Origin: Pseudomonadota bacterium
GTDB taxonomy: Bacteria > Myxococcota > Myxococcia > Myxococcales > Myxococcaceae
Assembly (NCBI GenBank): GCA_023426545.1
Contig: JAFAAN010000099.1
Coordinates: 1-64,000, forward strand
Reading direction: 5' to 3'
DNA length: 64,000 nucleotides
Positions within the stretch are counted from its first letter, which is position 1; each line of letters opens with the position of its first letter. Below the pieces are notes generated by a model, which saw only the letters and a program-made list of their open reading frames with translations, made no database searches and was not told the DNA's origin. Position numbers and translations under genes: made by a program. Positions 49,863-58,862 of the stretch are shown one piece after another.

Positions 49863-50939
49863 ATGAGAGCGCGAGCGATTCGGTGGCTGGGCGTCAGCGC
49901 GGTCCTGCTGTGCCTTCTCGCGGGGGTCCGCCTCATGCTCTCGATTCCACCCGAGGTGCCCGCGGCCGCACACGGCCGCCTCCCCGCGCCCCCGAGCCCC
50001 ACCGTCACTCCACCGCCACCGCCCGCGCCAGGCGCCGGCGCCCCGCCCACGGTGACGGTGAGCGCGGCGGCCCTGGCACCGTCGCCCCTGGACGCGGAGC
50101 AGGAGGTGCTGCGCCTCTCCCTGCTCGAACGCTTCGGCGCGCGCCTGCACGAGCCGTCCGTCCAGCTCCGGATGCTGGAGCAGCTCATCCGGTACTTCAG
50201 GGAGCGCTCGCCGGACCACTGGTTGGAGGCGCTCCAGGACTTCCTGCGGAAGGCCTTCCCCGGCCAGCACGAGGCGCTGAGGGCCCTGCTGCGCGACCGC
50301 ATGGACTACGAGAAGTGGGTGAACGACAACGACGCGTACCTGCGCGGGCTCGACGGCACGCAGCGGCGGGCCGCCCTCCGGGACGCGCGCAGCCGGCTCT
50401 TCGGAAAGGAGACGGCGGAGCGGCTCTGGGCCTCCGAGCTGAAGCACCAGGCCATGGCGGACACGCTCCAGGCGCTGGAGGCGCTGCAAGGCGCGTCGCT
50501 CGCGGAGAAGCTGTCGACCTACAAGCAGCGCCTCGGAGAAATCTACGGGAGCGGCGCGCAGGCGCACCTCGCCCGGCATCCGCAGGAGACGATGAGCCGC
50601 TTCCTCGAGCTGCCCTCCGTCCAGCGCGAGCTGACGGACATGCCCCCCTCCCAGCGGACCCGCAGCCTGCGGGCCGTGCGCAAGCAGATGGGATTGGGCG
50701 ACGAGGCCCTCCAGCGCTGGGATGCGCTGGACCAGACACGCGATGCCCGCTGGGAAGCGGGCGCCCGGTACATGGCCGAGCGCGCGGCCCTGATGCAGAC
50801 GCTCACCGGCGACGCGCTGGAGGCGCGCCTCCAGGAGCTGCGCGCCCGCTACTTCGGCGCGGAGGCGGACATCATCGCCCAGGAGGAGGCGAGCGGCCTC
50901 TTCCGCTTCACGCGCCCCCGGCAGTGGGGGCGCAACTGA
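49863..50939 (+). CDS. Membrane-anchored helical protein resembling lipase chaperone
   Basis: The 358-residue protein starts at ATG 49863 with a single membrane anchor (WLGVSAVLLCLLAG). A Pro-rich spacer follows, then an all-helical body. The body has segments like those of LifO/Lif lipase foldases (ALRDARSRLFGKETAERLW, ELRARYFGAEADIIAQEEA, VNDNDAYLRGL). The inner-membrane anchor, Pro-rich linker and helical cradle are the foldase layout. No lipase gene is adjacent, so the client is elsewhere or the match is only structural. The reading frame is open to 49740, but nothing coding-like is in that extension. Confidence 0.5.
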   Translation: MRARAIRWLGVSAVLLCLLAGVRLMLSIPPEVPAAAHGRLPAPPSPTVTPPPPPAPGAGAPPTVTVSAAALAPSPLDAEQEVLRLSLLERFGARLHEPSVQLRMLEQLIRYFRERSPDHWLEALQDFLRKAFPGQHEALRALLRDRMDYEKWVNDNDAYLRGLDGTQRRAALRDARSRLFGKETAERLWASELKHQAMADTLQALEALQGASLAEKLSTYKQRLGEIYGSGAQAHLARHPQETMSRFLELPSVQRELTDMPPSQRTRSLRAVRKQMGLGDEALQRWDALDQTRDARWEAGARYMAERAALMQTLTGDALEARLQELRARYFGAEADIIAQEEASGLFRFTRPRQWGRN

Positions 50940-50954
50940 GGCGCGGCCGGGCCG

Positions 50955-52907
50955 TCACGCCGCCTGGTTCAGCCAGTCCTCATAGGCGCGGAAGTCGTAG
51001 TCCCGCCCCAGGAAGGCGTGGACCAGGCGGGCCGCGTCGTCCGAGCCTCCCGGCTCCAGCACCGCGCGCCGGTACGCCTGGGCGGGCTCGGGAGACAGCA
51101 GCCCCTTCTGCTGGAACACCGTGAACAGGTCCTTCGCGATGACCAGCGACCACATATACGTGTAGTAGTTGGACGAGTACCCGTCGAGGTGCCCGAAGGA
51201 GAGGTGGAAGTAGGTGCCCTCCACGTAGGGGAAGGCCGTGAACTTCCCCTGCAGCTCGCGCACGAGCGACACGGCCTCCACGCTCTCTGGATCGCGCCGG
51301 TACAGCTCCAGGCTGAGCGCCGCGTAGAACATCTGCTGGCGCACCCACAGGCCCTTGCCGAACTCCTCCGCGCGCCGCATGCGCTCCACCATGTCCGCGG
51401 GAATGGGCTCGTTCGTCTGGTAGTGGCGGGCGAACGTCTGGAGGCTGGCGGTGTCACGCGCCCACTCCTCCAGCATCTGCGACGGCGCCTCCACGAAGTC
51501 CCACTCCGTGCGCACCCCCGACACGCCCGCCCAGCGCGTGTGCCCACCGAAGATGTGGTGCAGCAGGTGGCCGAACTCGTGGAAGAAGGTCTCCACGTCG
51601 CTGTGCTGGAGCAGCGCAGGCTCCGCGCCCGGGCGCGGGAAGTTACAGACGAGCACCCCTTCCGGCAGCCGCCGGCCCGCCTTCCCGCTGGTCAGCGTGA
51701 ACTGGGCCGCGTGCTTGTACTTGTCCTCGCGCGGGTGCATGTCCAGGTAGAAGCGCCCGCGCAGCGTGGTGCCTTCGTAGACGTCGTAGGCCTCCACGTC
51801 CGGGTGCCACACCGGCGCGTCCGCGACACGGCGGTAGGTGACACCGAACAGGCGCGCCGTCAGGTCGAGCACGCCCTGCTTCACGCGCGTGTACTCGTAA
51901 TAGGGCCGCACCGCCTGGGAGTCGAAGGCGTACTGCTCCGCCTTCACGCGGTCCTCCAGGTACGCCTGGTCCCAGGAATTCACGCGCTCGGCGCCGGGCG
52001 CATCGCGGCGCTTGCGCTCCAGCAGCACGGCGTAGTCGCGCTCCATGCGCGCCCCGGAGGCGGCGGCAATCTTCTCGATGAAGTCCGAGGCGGCCCGCTC
52101 GTCGCGAATCATCTTGTCCTCGGTCGCGTAGGCCGCCCAGTTGCGGTAGCCCAGCAGCGTCGCCAGCTCGTTGCGGCGGGACACCATGCGCCGCAGCACG
52201 TCCGCGTTGGCGGGGTGGCCGCGCTGGCGGAAGGTGCGCCACAGCTGCTCGCGGGCGCTGGCATCGCGCGAGTACGTCATGAAGGGGACGATGTCCGGGT
52301 AGTCCGTGGTGATGCGCACCTTGCCGTCCGCCCCCGGCGGGTGGGCCCGCACGTAGTCCTCCGGCAGTCCCTCCAGCGCGGAGGGCGGCAACGCCTCCGT
52401 GCGCGTGTCCTGGCGGATGTTGCGGCTGAACTCCTGGCCGATGCGGACCAGCTCCTCCTGGAGCGCCTTCACGCGGGCGCGCGTGGCGTCGTCCCGGTCC
52501 ACGCCGGCGCGGCGGAACTCGCGCAGCACCTTCTCCATCCACTTGTGCGTGGCGGCGTCCTCGCCGGACAGGTCCAGCGCGGCGAGCACGTCGTAGACGC
52601 CCCGGTCCATGCGGATGTCGTTGCTGAGCGTCTCCAGGGCCTGCTCGGCGGACTCGGCGGCGTCACGCATGGCGGCGTCGGGGTGCGCGTGGCGGGCCAC
52701 GCTGGCCCGGGCCCCCGCGTCATCGAGCGCGGCCGTCGCCTCGTCGTAGAGCTCCAGCACCTCGCGCGTGACGTAGGGGGGCCGGAGGGCCTTGAGGCGG
52801 GCGATTCCCTCGCGGGCGGCGGCCATGGCCTCCTCGGCGGCGCGTGTGAATTCGGCCGGCGGGCAGGTAACGAGGCGGGCGGCGTCGGGAACTTGGCTCT
52901 CTGACAC
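50955..52907 (-). CDS. M3-family oligopeptidase
   Basis: This 650-residue thimet oligopeptidase-like enzyme has the HEFGH zinc motif (His443, Glu444, His447) and third ligand Glu473 in DFVEAPSQMLEEW. It degrades short peptides. I start at GTG 52907 because AGGAGC lies five bases upstream; the frame is open to 53018 but that part looks non-coding. Without a convincing signal peptide, it would act in the cytoplasm. It is convergent with the foldase-like gene, the stops being 15 bases apart. Confidence 0.9.
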   Translation of the reverse strand: MSESQVPDAARLVTCPPAEFTRAAEEAMAAAREGIARLKALRPPYVTREVLELYDEATAALDDAGARASVARHAHPDAAMRDAAESAEQALETLSNDIRMDRGVYDVLAALDLSGEDAATHKWMEKVLREFRRAGVDRDDATRARVKALQEELVRIGQEFSRNIRQDTRTEALPPSALEGLPEDYVRAHPPGADGKVRITTDYPDIVPFMTYSRDASAREQLWRTFRQRGHPANADVLRRMVSRRNELATLLGYRNWAAYATEDKMIRDERAASDFIEKIAAASGARMERDYAVLLERKRRDAPGAERVNSWDQAYLEDRVKAEQYAFDSQAVRPYYEYTRVKQGVLDLTARLFGVTYRRVADAPVWHPDVEAYDVYEGTTLRGRFYLDMHPREDKYKHAAQFTLTSGKAGRRLPEGVLVCNFPRPGAEPALLQHSDVETFFHEFGHLLHHIFGGHTRWAGVSGVRTEWDFVEAPSQMLEEWARDTASLQTFARHYQTNEPIPADMVERMRRAEEFGKGLWVRQQMFYAALSLELYRRDPESVEAVSLVRELQGKFTAFPYVEGTYFHLSFGHLDGYSSNYYTYMWSLVIAKDLFTVFQQKGLLSPEPAQAYRRAVLEPGGSDDAARLVHAFLGRDYDFRAYEDWLNQAA

Positions 52908-53095
52908 AGTCTGCTCCTGGGCGTGGTGACGGCGGGGATACGGAGGCAAAGGTAATGCGCCGGCCGCTCGGGAGCAGCAGGGATTGGCGGCGGACATGAC
53001 AGAGGCCGCCCGGCGCATGCACGCCAGGGCGGCCTCCGTGAGAATCGCGGCATCAGGGGTGGCGGCTACGGCTGTCCGGCCGGGCCCCGCGAGCC

Positions 53096-56000
53096 CTACG
53101 GCGAACGGCTGGAGCGCTCCACGAGGTCCGCGGCGGCGTCGCCCGCACTGGAGCCATTCCCGGTGGGCCCTCCGGCGCTCGGCTCGCCGACGATGATGGG
53201 GTTGGCCGCGGCCGGCGGAGGCGTCGCCGGACCGGTGATTTCCACGCCGCAGGACGCGTTGGCCGCGCCTGGCGTCCCCCGCCCGCCCCCGGGGAGCGGC
53301 GCGTCCGAGTCACACCAGGCCCAGGCGTGCTGACTGGCCCGGGTGCCCACCACCGCGGACGACAGGTTCATGGAGCGCCCCGTCGTCTGGGGGAAGGACG
53401 CCGAGTACGTCAGCGCGTCCACCACGACGTCCCCCATCTCAACGGAGAGGTTCCCCGAGTGCCCGAGCGCGAAGGGCGTGCCGCCGTACTCGTACTGCGC
53501 CTCCACGCCGCCATTCGTCGCTGGATTCGCGTTGCTCGCGGCGACGAAGGTCCCTCGGCCCCGGACGATGAGCGGCCGGTCGCCCGGAGTGAGCACGCTG
53601 AAGTCCGACACACCGCCCACGCCGTTGTCGAAGCGGATGCGCAGGTTCGCGATGTCCCGCAGGCCATCGACGGTGCTGGTCAGCTCCAGGTACTCGGTGG
53701 TGTTCGCGTCGGGGCGGTGCATCAGCTCGCTGATGACGAGCTCGCCCGCCACGGGCGCCGGGGCCGTGTCACAGACGCCCTCGAAGCAGACGCCATCCGG
53801 ACCCGGGCACATCTCGGTGGTGGGCGTGTACTGGCACTCCGCCCCGCCCATTGTCACCACGCACGCCTCCGCGTACGTCACGCGCTGCACACCATCAGGG
53901 TCGCACTCCGCCGCGCGAGGCCCGCAGACGATGTCGCCACACGGGCCCGGCACCTCGATGGAGGTGAAGGACACCGTGCTGCCATTGCCCGCCGCGTCGA
54001 AGACCCGGACTCCGAAGTACCACGTCGTCGCCTGCGCCGGCGGCAGGGGCTGGATGACCTCCTCTTGCAGCCCCGGCGCCCGAGGCGTGCTGGTGGGCAC
54101 CTCGAGCGCGAACTCGAAGCTCTGGGCATCGAGCGGCTCGTCGCTGTAGCGAAGCTCATAGCGGGCGGCGGTCCCCAGGACACCATCATCCCCGGTCGCC
54201 ACCCAGGTCAGCCGCACCGTGGAGGTGTCCACCAGGCTGGCGCTCAGCATGACCGGATCGGGTGCCACATCATCGGTGATGGTGACCAGCGCCTCCGCTT
54301 GAATCAGCGACGGATTCGCCGTGGTCGCGACCAGGTAGAAGTCTCCCTCCTGGTCCACGGTCAGGTCGGTGAAGACGGCCACGCCGTCGACCGGCGCCAC
54401 CGTCAACGTGCCACCCAGGCTCACTCCGGATGCATTCTCCAGGTGGAGCCTCACCGAGGGCGAGGTGACGCTCGCCGTGTTGCCGAACGCATCCTGCAGG
54501 GCCACGCGGGTCTCCGCCAGTGGCTGCCGCACGGTGCCCGTCTCCGGCGCCGCGAGGAAGGCGAGCCGCACCGGCGCCGCCGCGTTCACGGTGATTTCCT
54601 CCGTAACGGGCTCCTCGACGTCGGAGGCCCCGAACGTCACCGTCTGCACACCCGCAGTCTGGAAGGCGATACCGAACACATGAACGCCCAGGTCCACCTC
54701 CGTGTACGTGTGCGCGCTCAAGGGCTCCGCCTCCGCGTCGGAGGACGAGGGCGTCACCGTCCCCGCATAATCCGTCAGCACGTTTCCGAAAGAGTCCCGC
54801 GCGGAGACCGTGAAGGTCTGGGTCACGCCCGCGACGATGGCCTCCGTCGGCAGCTCCAGGTGCAACGCGGACAGCGCTCCGGGCCGCACCGTCACCGTGC
54901 CCACCGCCGTCAGCGTGGGCTGCGCCGTATCACTGACCACGAGCTGCCGCGCGCCCGCGGCGGCGAACCTCACGTTGAAGAGGTGATGACCACCGTCCTC
55001 CTCGCGGAACGTGTAGTCCTCCGGCACGGTGGCCTGCGTGTCGTCCGGGACCTCGAAGCGCACGGTGCCCCGGTAGCCGGTGGCGAGATTGCCGAACGCG
55101 TCATGCAGGGAGACGGTCGCCCCCACCGGAGAACCCGCGGCGGCCGTCGCCGTGGACAGGTCCAGCCGCAGCGCCGTCGCGGGACCTGCCACAACCTCGG
55201 TGCTCACCGTGCCCGTCAACTGCGTGTTGCCCACGTCGCGCACCGTCAGCGTGCGTGTGCCCGCGGTCATGAGCGTCACGACGAACGGGTGCTGCCCCGC
55301 ATCCCCGGCAACGAAGGTGTACTCGCCAGGCAGCAGGGCCTCGTCGTCGTCGGACTCGAAGCGGACGGTGCCCGTGTAGCCTGTGACGACGTTGCTATAC
55401 GTGTCTCGCGCGGTGACGGTGAAATGCTGCTCGTCGCCCGCCACGACCTCGGCGGGCAGTACGCTCAGCTCCAGCGACGCGGCGGCCCCCGTGCTCACCT
55501 CCACCGCGAGCTCCCCCGTCAGGTCCGACTGGACCCGGTCCGTCACGGTGATGCGCTGCGTCCCCGCGGTCTGGAGCTTCACGCCGTTGAAGACCTTGTG
55601 GCCCGCGTCCCCTGCCGTGAACGTGTAATCGTCGGGCAGTGTCGCCCTGAGGTCGGTCGACGTGAAGCCCACCGAGCCCGTGTAGGCCGTGACCACGTTG
55701 TCGAACGCGTCATGGACGGTCACCTCCAGGCTCCCCTCGACGCCAGCGGCCACCGGCCCGCTCAGCCCGGTGAGCCCCAGGCGCGCGGGCTCCGCGTGCG
55801 TGATGACGAACGGGTTGCTCTGCACCGGCGGGATGCTCGCCACGGTCGCGGTGAACCGGTGCGTGCCCGCCTTCTTCACCACCAGCCCGGAGAAGACGGC
55901 CACACCACCGGCAGCGGCGACCTGGACGCGCTCGAAGCCGTCCTCACCCTCCACCTCGAGCGTGACGGGAGACGTCGCCGTGGTGACGACGTCTCCGTTC

Positions 56001-57778
56001 AGATCCAGCAGCGACACATGGACGTCCGGCAGTCCCGCTCCCGCCACCCCGTCCTGGGGCTGCTGGGTGAAGGCGAGCTGCGACACGCCCGCCACCAGGG
56101 TCTGCACCATCAGGCTGGAGGAGCGCGCCGAATTGCCCTGGTTGTCCACCACCCGCAGGGCCACGTAGTAGTGGGTGTTGGGCTGAAGGCCCGCGACGAC
56201 GGCGGTCTCCTGCGCGCCGGCCTCCTGGGGCTCGCCCAGGCCTCCCACCGGCGTCGCCTGGTTGAAGTCCGTGTCCGTCAGGATGGGGTTCAGCGAGTAG
56301 CGCAGAGAATGCGACGTCGCCCGGCCCTCGTCTCCGTCATCCCCCACGGCCTGCCACGACACCGTGACGCTGTCGGCCGTGGCGGCCGCCTCGGTGAGCA
56401 CGGGAATCGAAGGCGGCACGTCGTCCACGATGGAGATGGAGGTGCTGGTGGCGGGCGCCAGGCCGTCCGCGGTGGCCTGGAACTGGAAGCTGCCCTCCGT
56501 GTCCACGTGGATGCCGCTGAAGGAGGCCACGCCTTCCACGGGCGCCACCTCGGTGATGCCTCGCAGGGGGGCACCACCGCCCGGCACCAGCGACAGCGTC
56601 ACCGCGGGCGCGCCGACGGGGGTCTGGTTCCCATGGGCATCCTGGAGCACCACCCGCACGGTCCCCAGCGCGGCGCGCACGGACGCACGCGGAGGAACGA
56701 ACGTGAAGGCCATGGCCGAGGTCCGGTCCGCCGCGACGCGAACGTCCTGGCGGCCCGCCAGCCCCGTCTGCGAGGTGTCCTGCACGTCGACCCGCTGGAG
56801 ACCCGCCCTCCGCAGGGTGATGCCCGTGAAGCGGAAGCGGCCCGCGTCCCCCGCCGTGAAGGTGTGCGCGGCAGGCAGCGTGGCCGCGCCGTCCGACGAC
56901 TGGACCACCAGCGTGCCGCGATAGCCGGTGGCGACGTTGCCGAACGCGTCACGCAGCGTCACCGCTGCTTCATGGGTAGCGCCCGCCGTGGCCCTCGCCG
57001 GTACGCCAGTCAGCTCGACCGTGGCCGCGGCGGCGGGCGTCACGTCGAAGAGGGGGCTGAGCGCCCCCTCCACGCCCGCGGACTCGGCCTTGAGCTGATA
57101 GCCGGTCCCCGCGCGCGTCAGCACCACCTCCGAGAAGCGGGCCACGCCGTCCACCGGCTGTGCCCGGAGGGTGCCCCCCAGCGGCGCTCCACCGGGGCCA
57201 GCGGCCAGCGACAGCGTCACCTCGCCCGAGGCGGAAGGCACCACGCGGCCGGCGGCATCCCGGAAGGTGACCTCCAGCCCCCCCACCGGCGCGCCCGCCC
57301 GGGCCGACACGGAAGAGGCCGTGAACGCCAGCCGCGCCGCGCGCAGGGCCGTGAAGGCAACGACGGGCCGCGAGCCCAGCACCACCGCCCCGCCCTCCGC
57401 GTCCACCGAGGCCGTCACCCGCTTCGAGCCGCCGCGCGTGGAGACCACGGACGCGGTGGCGACACCGGCTGCGTTCGTCCGGTCCGCCGGCTGCGTCACG
57501 GTGTTCCCGTCACCGGACACGTCCACCCGCACCGCGCGGCCGGCAAGCGGCGTGCCGTCCTTCTGCCGCACCGTCACGGTGATGGTGAGCCGATCACTCC
57601 CGTCCGCGAGCACCTGGGCCGTCCGGTCCACCTCCACCGTGGACAGAGAGGCATCGGGCAACGGAATCACGGGGGGCGGCGAGGTCGGCTTATCGCCGCC
57701 ACCACACCCCATCGCGACGCCGACGCACAGCACGCCCAACCCCAGCCACCGGGAGAGCGCGAGAAGACAACGGGACAT
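53096..57778 (-). CDS. Large surface lipoprotein with Ig-like repeats and lamin-tail domain
   Basis: The 1560-residue protein has a lipobox (AMGC, Cys25), with GGAG seven bases before ATG 57778. Domains in order: an invasin-like (Big_1) Ig domain around 45-150, five or more repeats with the pattern D(A/T/S)(F/Y)xNxxT(G/D)YxGT and YTFxxGDAG, a fibronectin-III-like domain near 458-560, more Ig-like repeats, a second FN3-like domain near 1176-1270, a Cys-rich EGF-like segment near 1280-1335, and a lamin-tail domain near 1344-1525 (GELVISELMHRPD). Such proteins are anchored at the outer surface and may act in adhesion or matrix binding. No secretion or motility gene adjoins it. Confidence 0.85.
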   Translation of the reverse strand: MSRCLLALSRWLGLGVLCVGVAMGCGGGDKPTSPPPVIPLPDASLSTVEVDRTAQVLADGSDRLTITVTVRQKDGTPLAGRAVRVDVSGDGNTVTQPADRTNAAGVATASVVSTRGGSKRVTASVDAEGGAVVLGSRPVVAFTALRAARLAFTASSVSARAGAPVGGLEVTFRDAAGRVVPSASGEVTLSLAAGPGGAPLGGTLRAQPVDGVARFSEVVLTRAGTGYQLKAESAGVEGALSPLFDVTPAAAATVELTGVPARATAGATHEAAVTLRDAFGNVATGYRGTLVVQSSDGAATLPAAHTFTAGDAGRFRFTGITLRRAGLQRVDVQDTSQTGLAGRQDVRVAADRTSAMAFTFVPPRASVRAALGTVRVVLQDAHGNQTPVGAPAVTLSLVPGGGAPLRGITEVAPVEGVASFSGIHVDTEGSFQFQATADGLAPATSTSISIVDDVPPSIPVLTEAAATADSVTVSWQAVGDDGDEGRATSHSLRYSLNPILTDTDFNQATPVGGLGEPQEAGAQETAVVAGLQPNTHYYVALRVVDNQGNSARSSSLMVQTLVAGVSQLAFTQQPQDGVAGAGLPDVHVSLLDLNGDVVTTATSPVTLEVEGEDGFERVQVAAAGGVAVFSGLVVKKAGTHRFTATVASIPPVQSNPFVITHAEPARLGLTGLSGPVAAGVEGSLEVTVHDAFDNVVTAYTGSVGFTSTDLRATLPDDYTFTAGDAGHKVFNGVKLQTAGTQRITVTDRVQSDLTGELAVEVSTGAAASLELSVLPAEVVAGDEQHFTVTARDTYSNVVTGYTGTVRFESDDDEALLPGEYTFVAGDAGQHPFVVTLMTAGTRTLTVRDVGNTQLTGTVSTEVVAGPATALRLDLSTATAAAGSPVGATVSLHDAFGNLATGYRGTVRFEVPDDTQATVPEDYTFREEDGGHHLFNVRFAAAGARQLVVSDTAQPTLTAVGTVTVRPGALSALHLELPTEAIVAGVTQTFTVSARDSFGNVLTDYAGTVTPSSSDAEAEPLSAHTYTEVDLGVHVFGIAFQTAGVQTVTFGASDVEEPVTEEITVNAAAPVRLAFLAAPETGTVRQPLAETRVALQDAFGNTASVTSPSVRLHLENASGVSLGGTLTVAPVDGVAVFTDLTVDQEGDFYLVATTANPSLIQAEALVTITDDVAPDPVMLSASLVDTSTVRLTWVATGDDGVLGTAARYELRYSDEPLDAQSFEFALEVPTSTPRAPGLQEEVIQPLPPAQATTWYFGVRVFDAAGNGSTVSFTSIEVPGPCGDIVCGPRAAECDPDGVQRVTYAEACVVTMGGAECQYTPTTEMCPGPDGVCFEGVCDTAPAPVAGELVISELMHRPDANTTEYLELTSTVDGLRDIANLRIRFDNGVGGVSDFSVLTPGDRPLIVRGRGTFVAASNANPATNGGVEAQYEYGGTPFALGHSGNLSVEMGDVVVDALTYSASFPQTTGRSMNLSSAVVGTRASQHAWAWCDSDAPLPGGGRGTPGAANASCGVEITGPATPPPAAANPIIVGEPSAGGPTGNGSSAGDAAADLVERSSRSP

Positions 57779-57940
57779 GTCTGGCTCCGGGAACGAACGA
57801 ACCCCGCACGGAAGAAAGCACTCGCGAGGTCCCGGTTGCCTTCTACCAGACAACGCCCTTCACCACGTAGGTCCCAGCCCGACCTTTGCACCCCGGGTGG
57901 AACCCACGGGGCCATCATGACCCATGGGCCTCCAGCGGGG

Positions 57941-58744
57941 CTACATGCCGAGGGCGGCCATGAGCGCGCCGCCGCCCAGCAGGGACTGGCCGCCGTCGCA
58001 GACCATGATGGAGCCGGTGATGTAGGCCGAGCCCTCGGAGGCCAGGAAGAGCGCGAGCTGGGCGATGTCCTGCTTCTTCCCGAAGCGCTGGAGCGGCAGG
58101 GCCTGGGCGAGCTTGTCACGGCCCTCGTCGCTGGGGGCGAGCCGGCGCATGCCCTCGGTGTCGTCGATGGGGCCGGGGGTAATCGAGTTGACGCGCACGC
58201 CCGAGCCGCCCCACTCGATGGCCAGCACGCGGGTGAGCATGTCCACGCCGGCCTTCGCGGCACAGACGTGGGACTGCATGGCCATGGGCAGATAGGCCTG
58301 GGGCGCGGAGATGTTGATGATGGAGGCGCCCGGCTTGCGCAGGTGCTCGAAGGCGGCGCGGCTGATGTTGAAGGTGCCCAGCACGTCGATGTCCATCACC
58401 GCCTTGAAGCCGTTGGAGGACATGCCCAGGGCGGGGGCCGGGAAGTTGCCGGCGGCGCCACAGACGACGATGTCCAGTTCGCCGTAGGCTTCCCGCACCG
58501 TCTGGAGGGCCTTCTCCACGGCCGCGAAGTCCCGGACGTCGGCGGCCACGCCCATGGCGGTGCCGTGCGCCTGGAGGCCCTTCACCGCGCCTTCGAGCTT
58601 GTCCTGGTTGCGGCCATTGATGGCCACCTTGGCGCCCGCCTTCACGAAGGCCTCGGCGATGCCGAGGTTGATGCCACTGCTGCCGCCGGAAATGAACGCC
58701 ACCTTGCCCGCGAGCAGCCCGTCCCGGAACACGCCATCAGCCAT
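57941..58744 (-). CDS. SDR family, 2,4-dienoyl-CoA reductase-like
   Basis: This 267-residue Rossmann protein has FISGGSSGINLGIAEAF and ADVRD in the NADP-binding part. The region AGNFPAPALGMSSNGFKAVM and the later AAKAGVDMLTRVLAIEWG and NSITPGPIDDTEGMRRL resemble peroxisomal 2,4-dienoyl-CoA reductase (DECR2). As in that enzyme, the YxxxK tyrosine is missing (VCAAK here), while the lysine is kept. DECR enzymes reduce dienoyl-CoA in oxidation of unsaturated fatty acids. ATG 58744 has AGGAG upstream. It is divergent from the U32 gene, with a gap of 118 bases. Confidence 0.75.
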   Translation of the reverse strand: MADGVFRDGLLAGKVAFISGGSSGINLGIAEAFVKAGAKVAINGRNQDKLEGAVKGLQAHGTAMGVAADVRDFAAVEKALQTVREAYGELDIVVCGAAGNFPAPALGMSSNGFKAVMDIDVLGTFNISRAAFEHLRKPGASIINISAPQAYLPMAMQSHVCAAKAGVDMLTRVLAIEWGGSGVRVNSITPGPIDDTEGMRRLAPSDEGRDKLAQALPLQRFGKKQDIAQLALFLASEGSAYITGSIMVCDGGQSLLGGGALMAALGM

Positions 58745-58862
58745 TTGGACCCGTCTCCTGTGGAAGCAACCGGGCAGGGACTTGAACAAACCCGCCGCAC
58801 TGCGTCCACGTCCATCGCCAGGTGGACGGCGGAAGCGGGGCCCGTGTGTTAGAGGTCGCGCC

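Noticed and set aside
53327..58852. An 1841-codon forward open frame spanning the opposite strand of the surface lipoprotein and the SDR.
   Set aside because: It is antisense to well-supported genes, is very rich in Arg/His/Gly, and crosses two unrelated genes. Such long frames arise from high-GC third-position bias.
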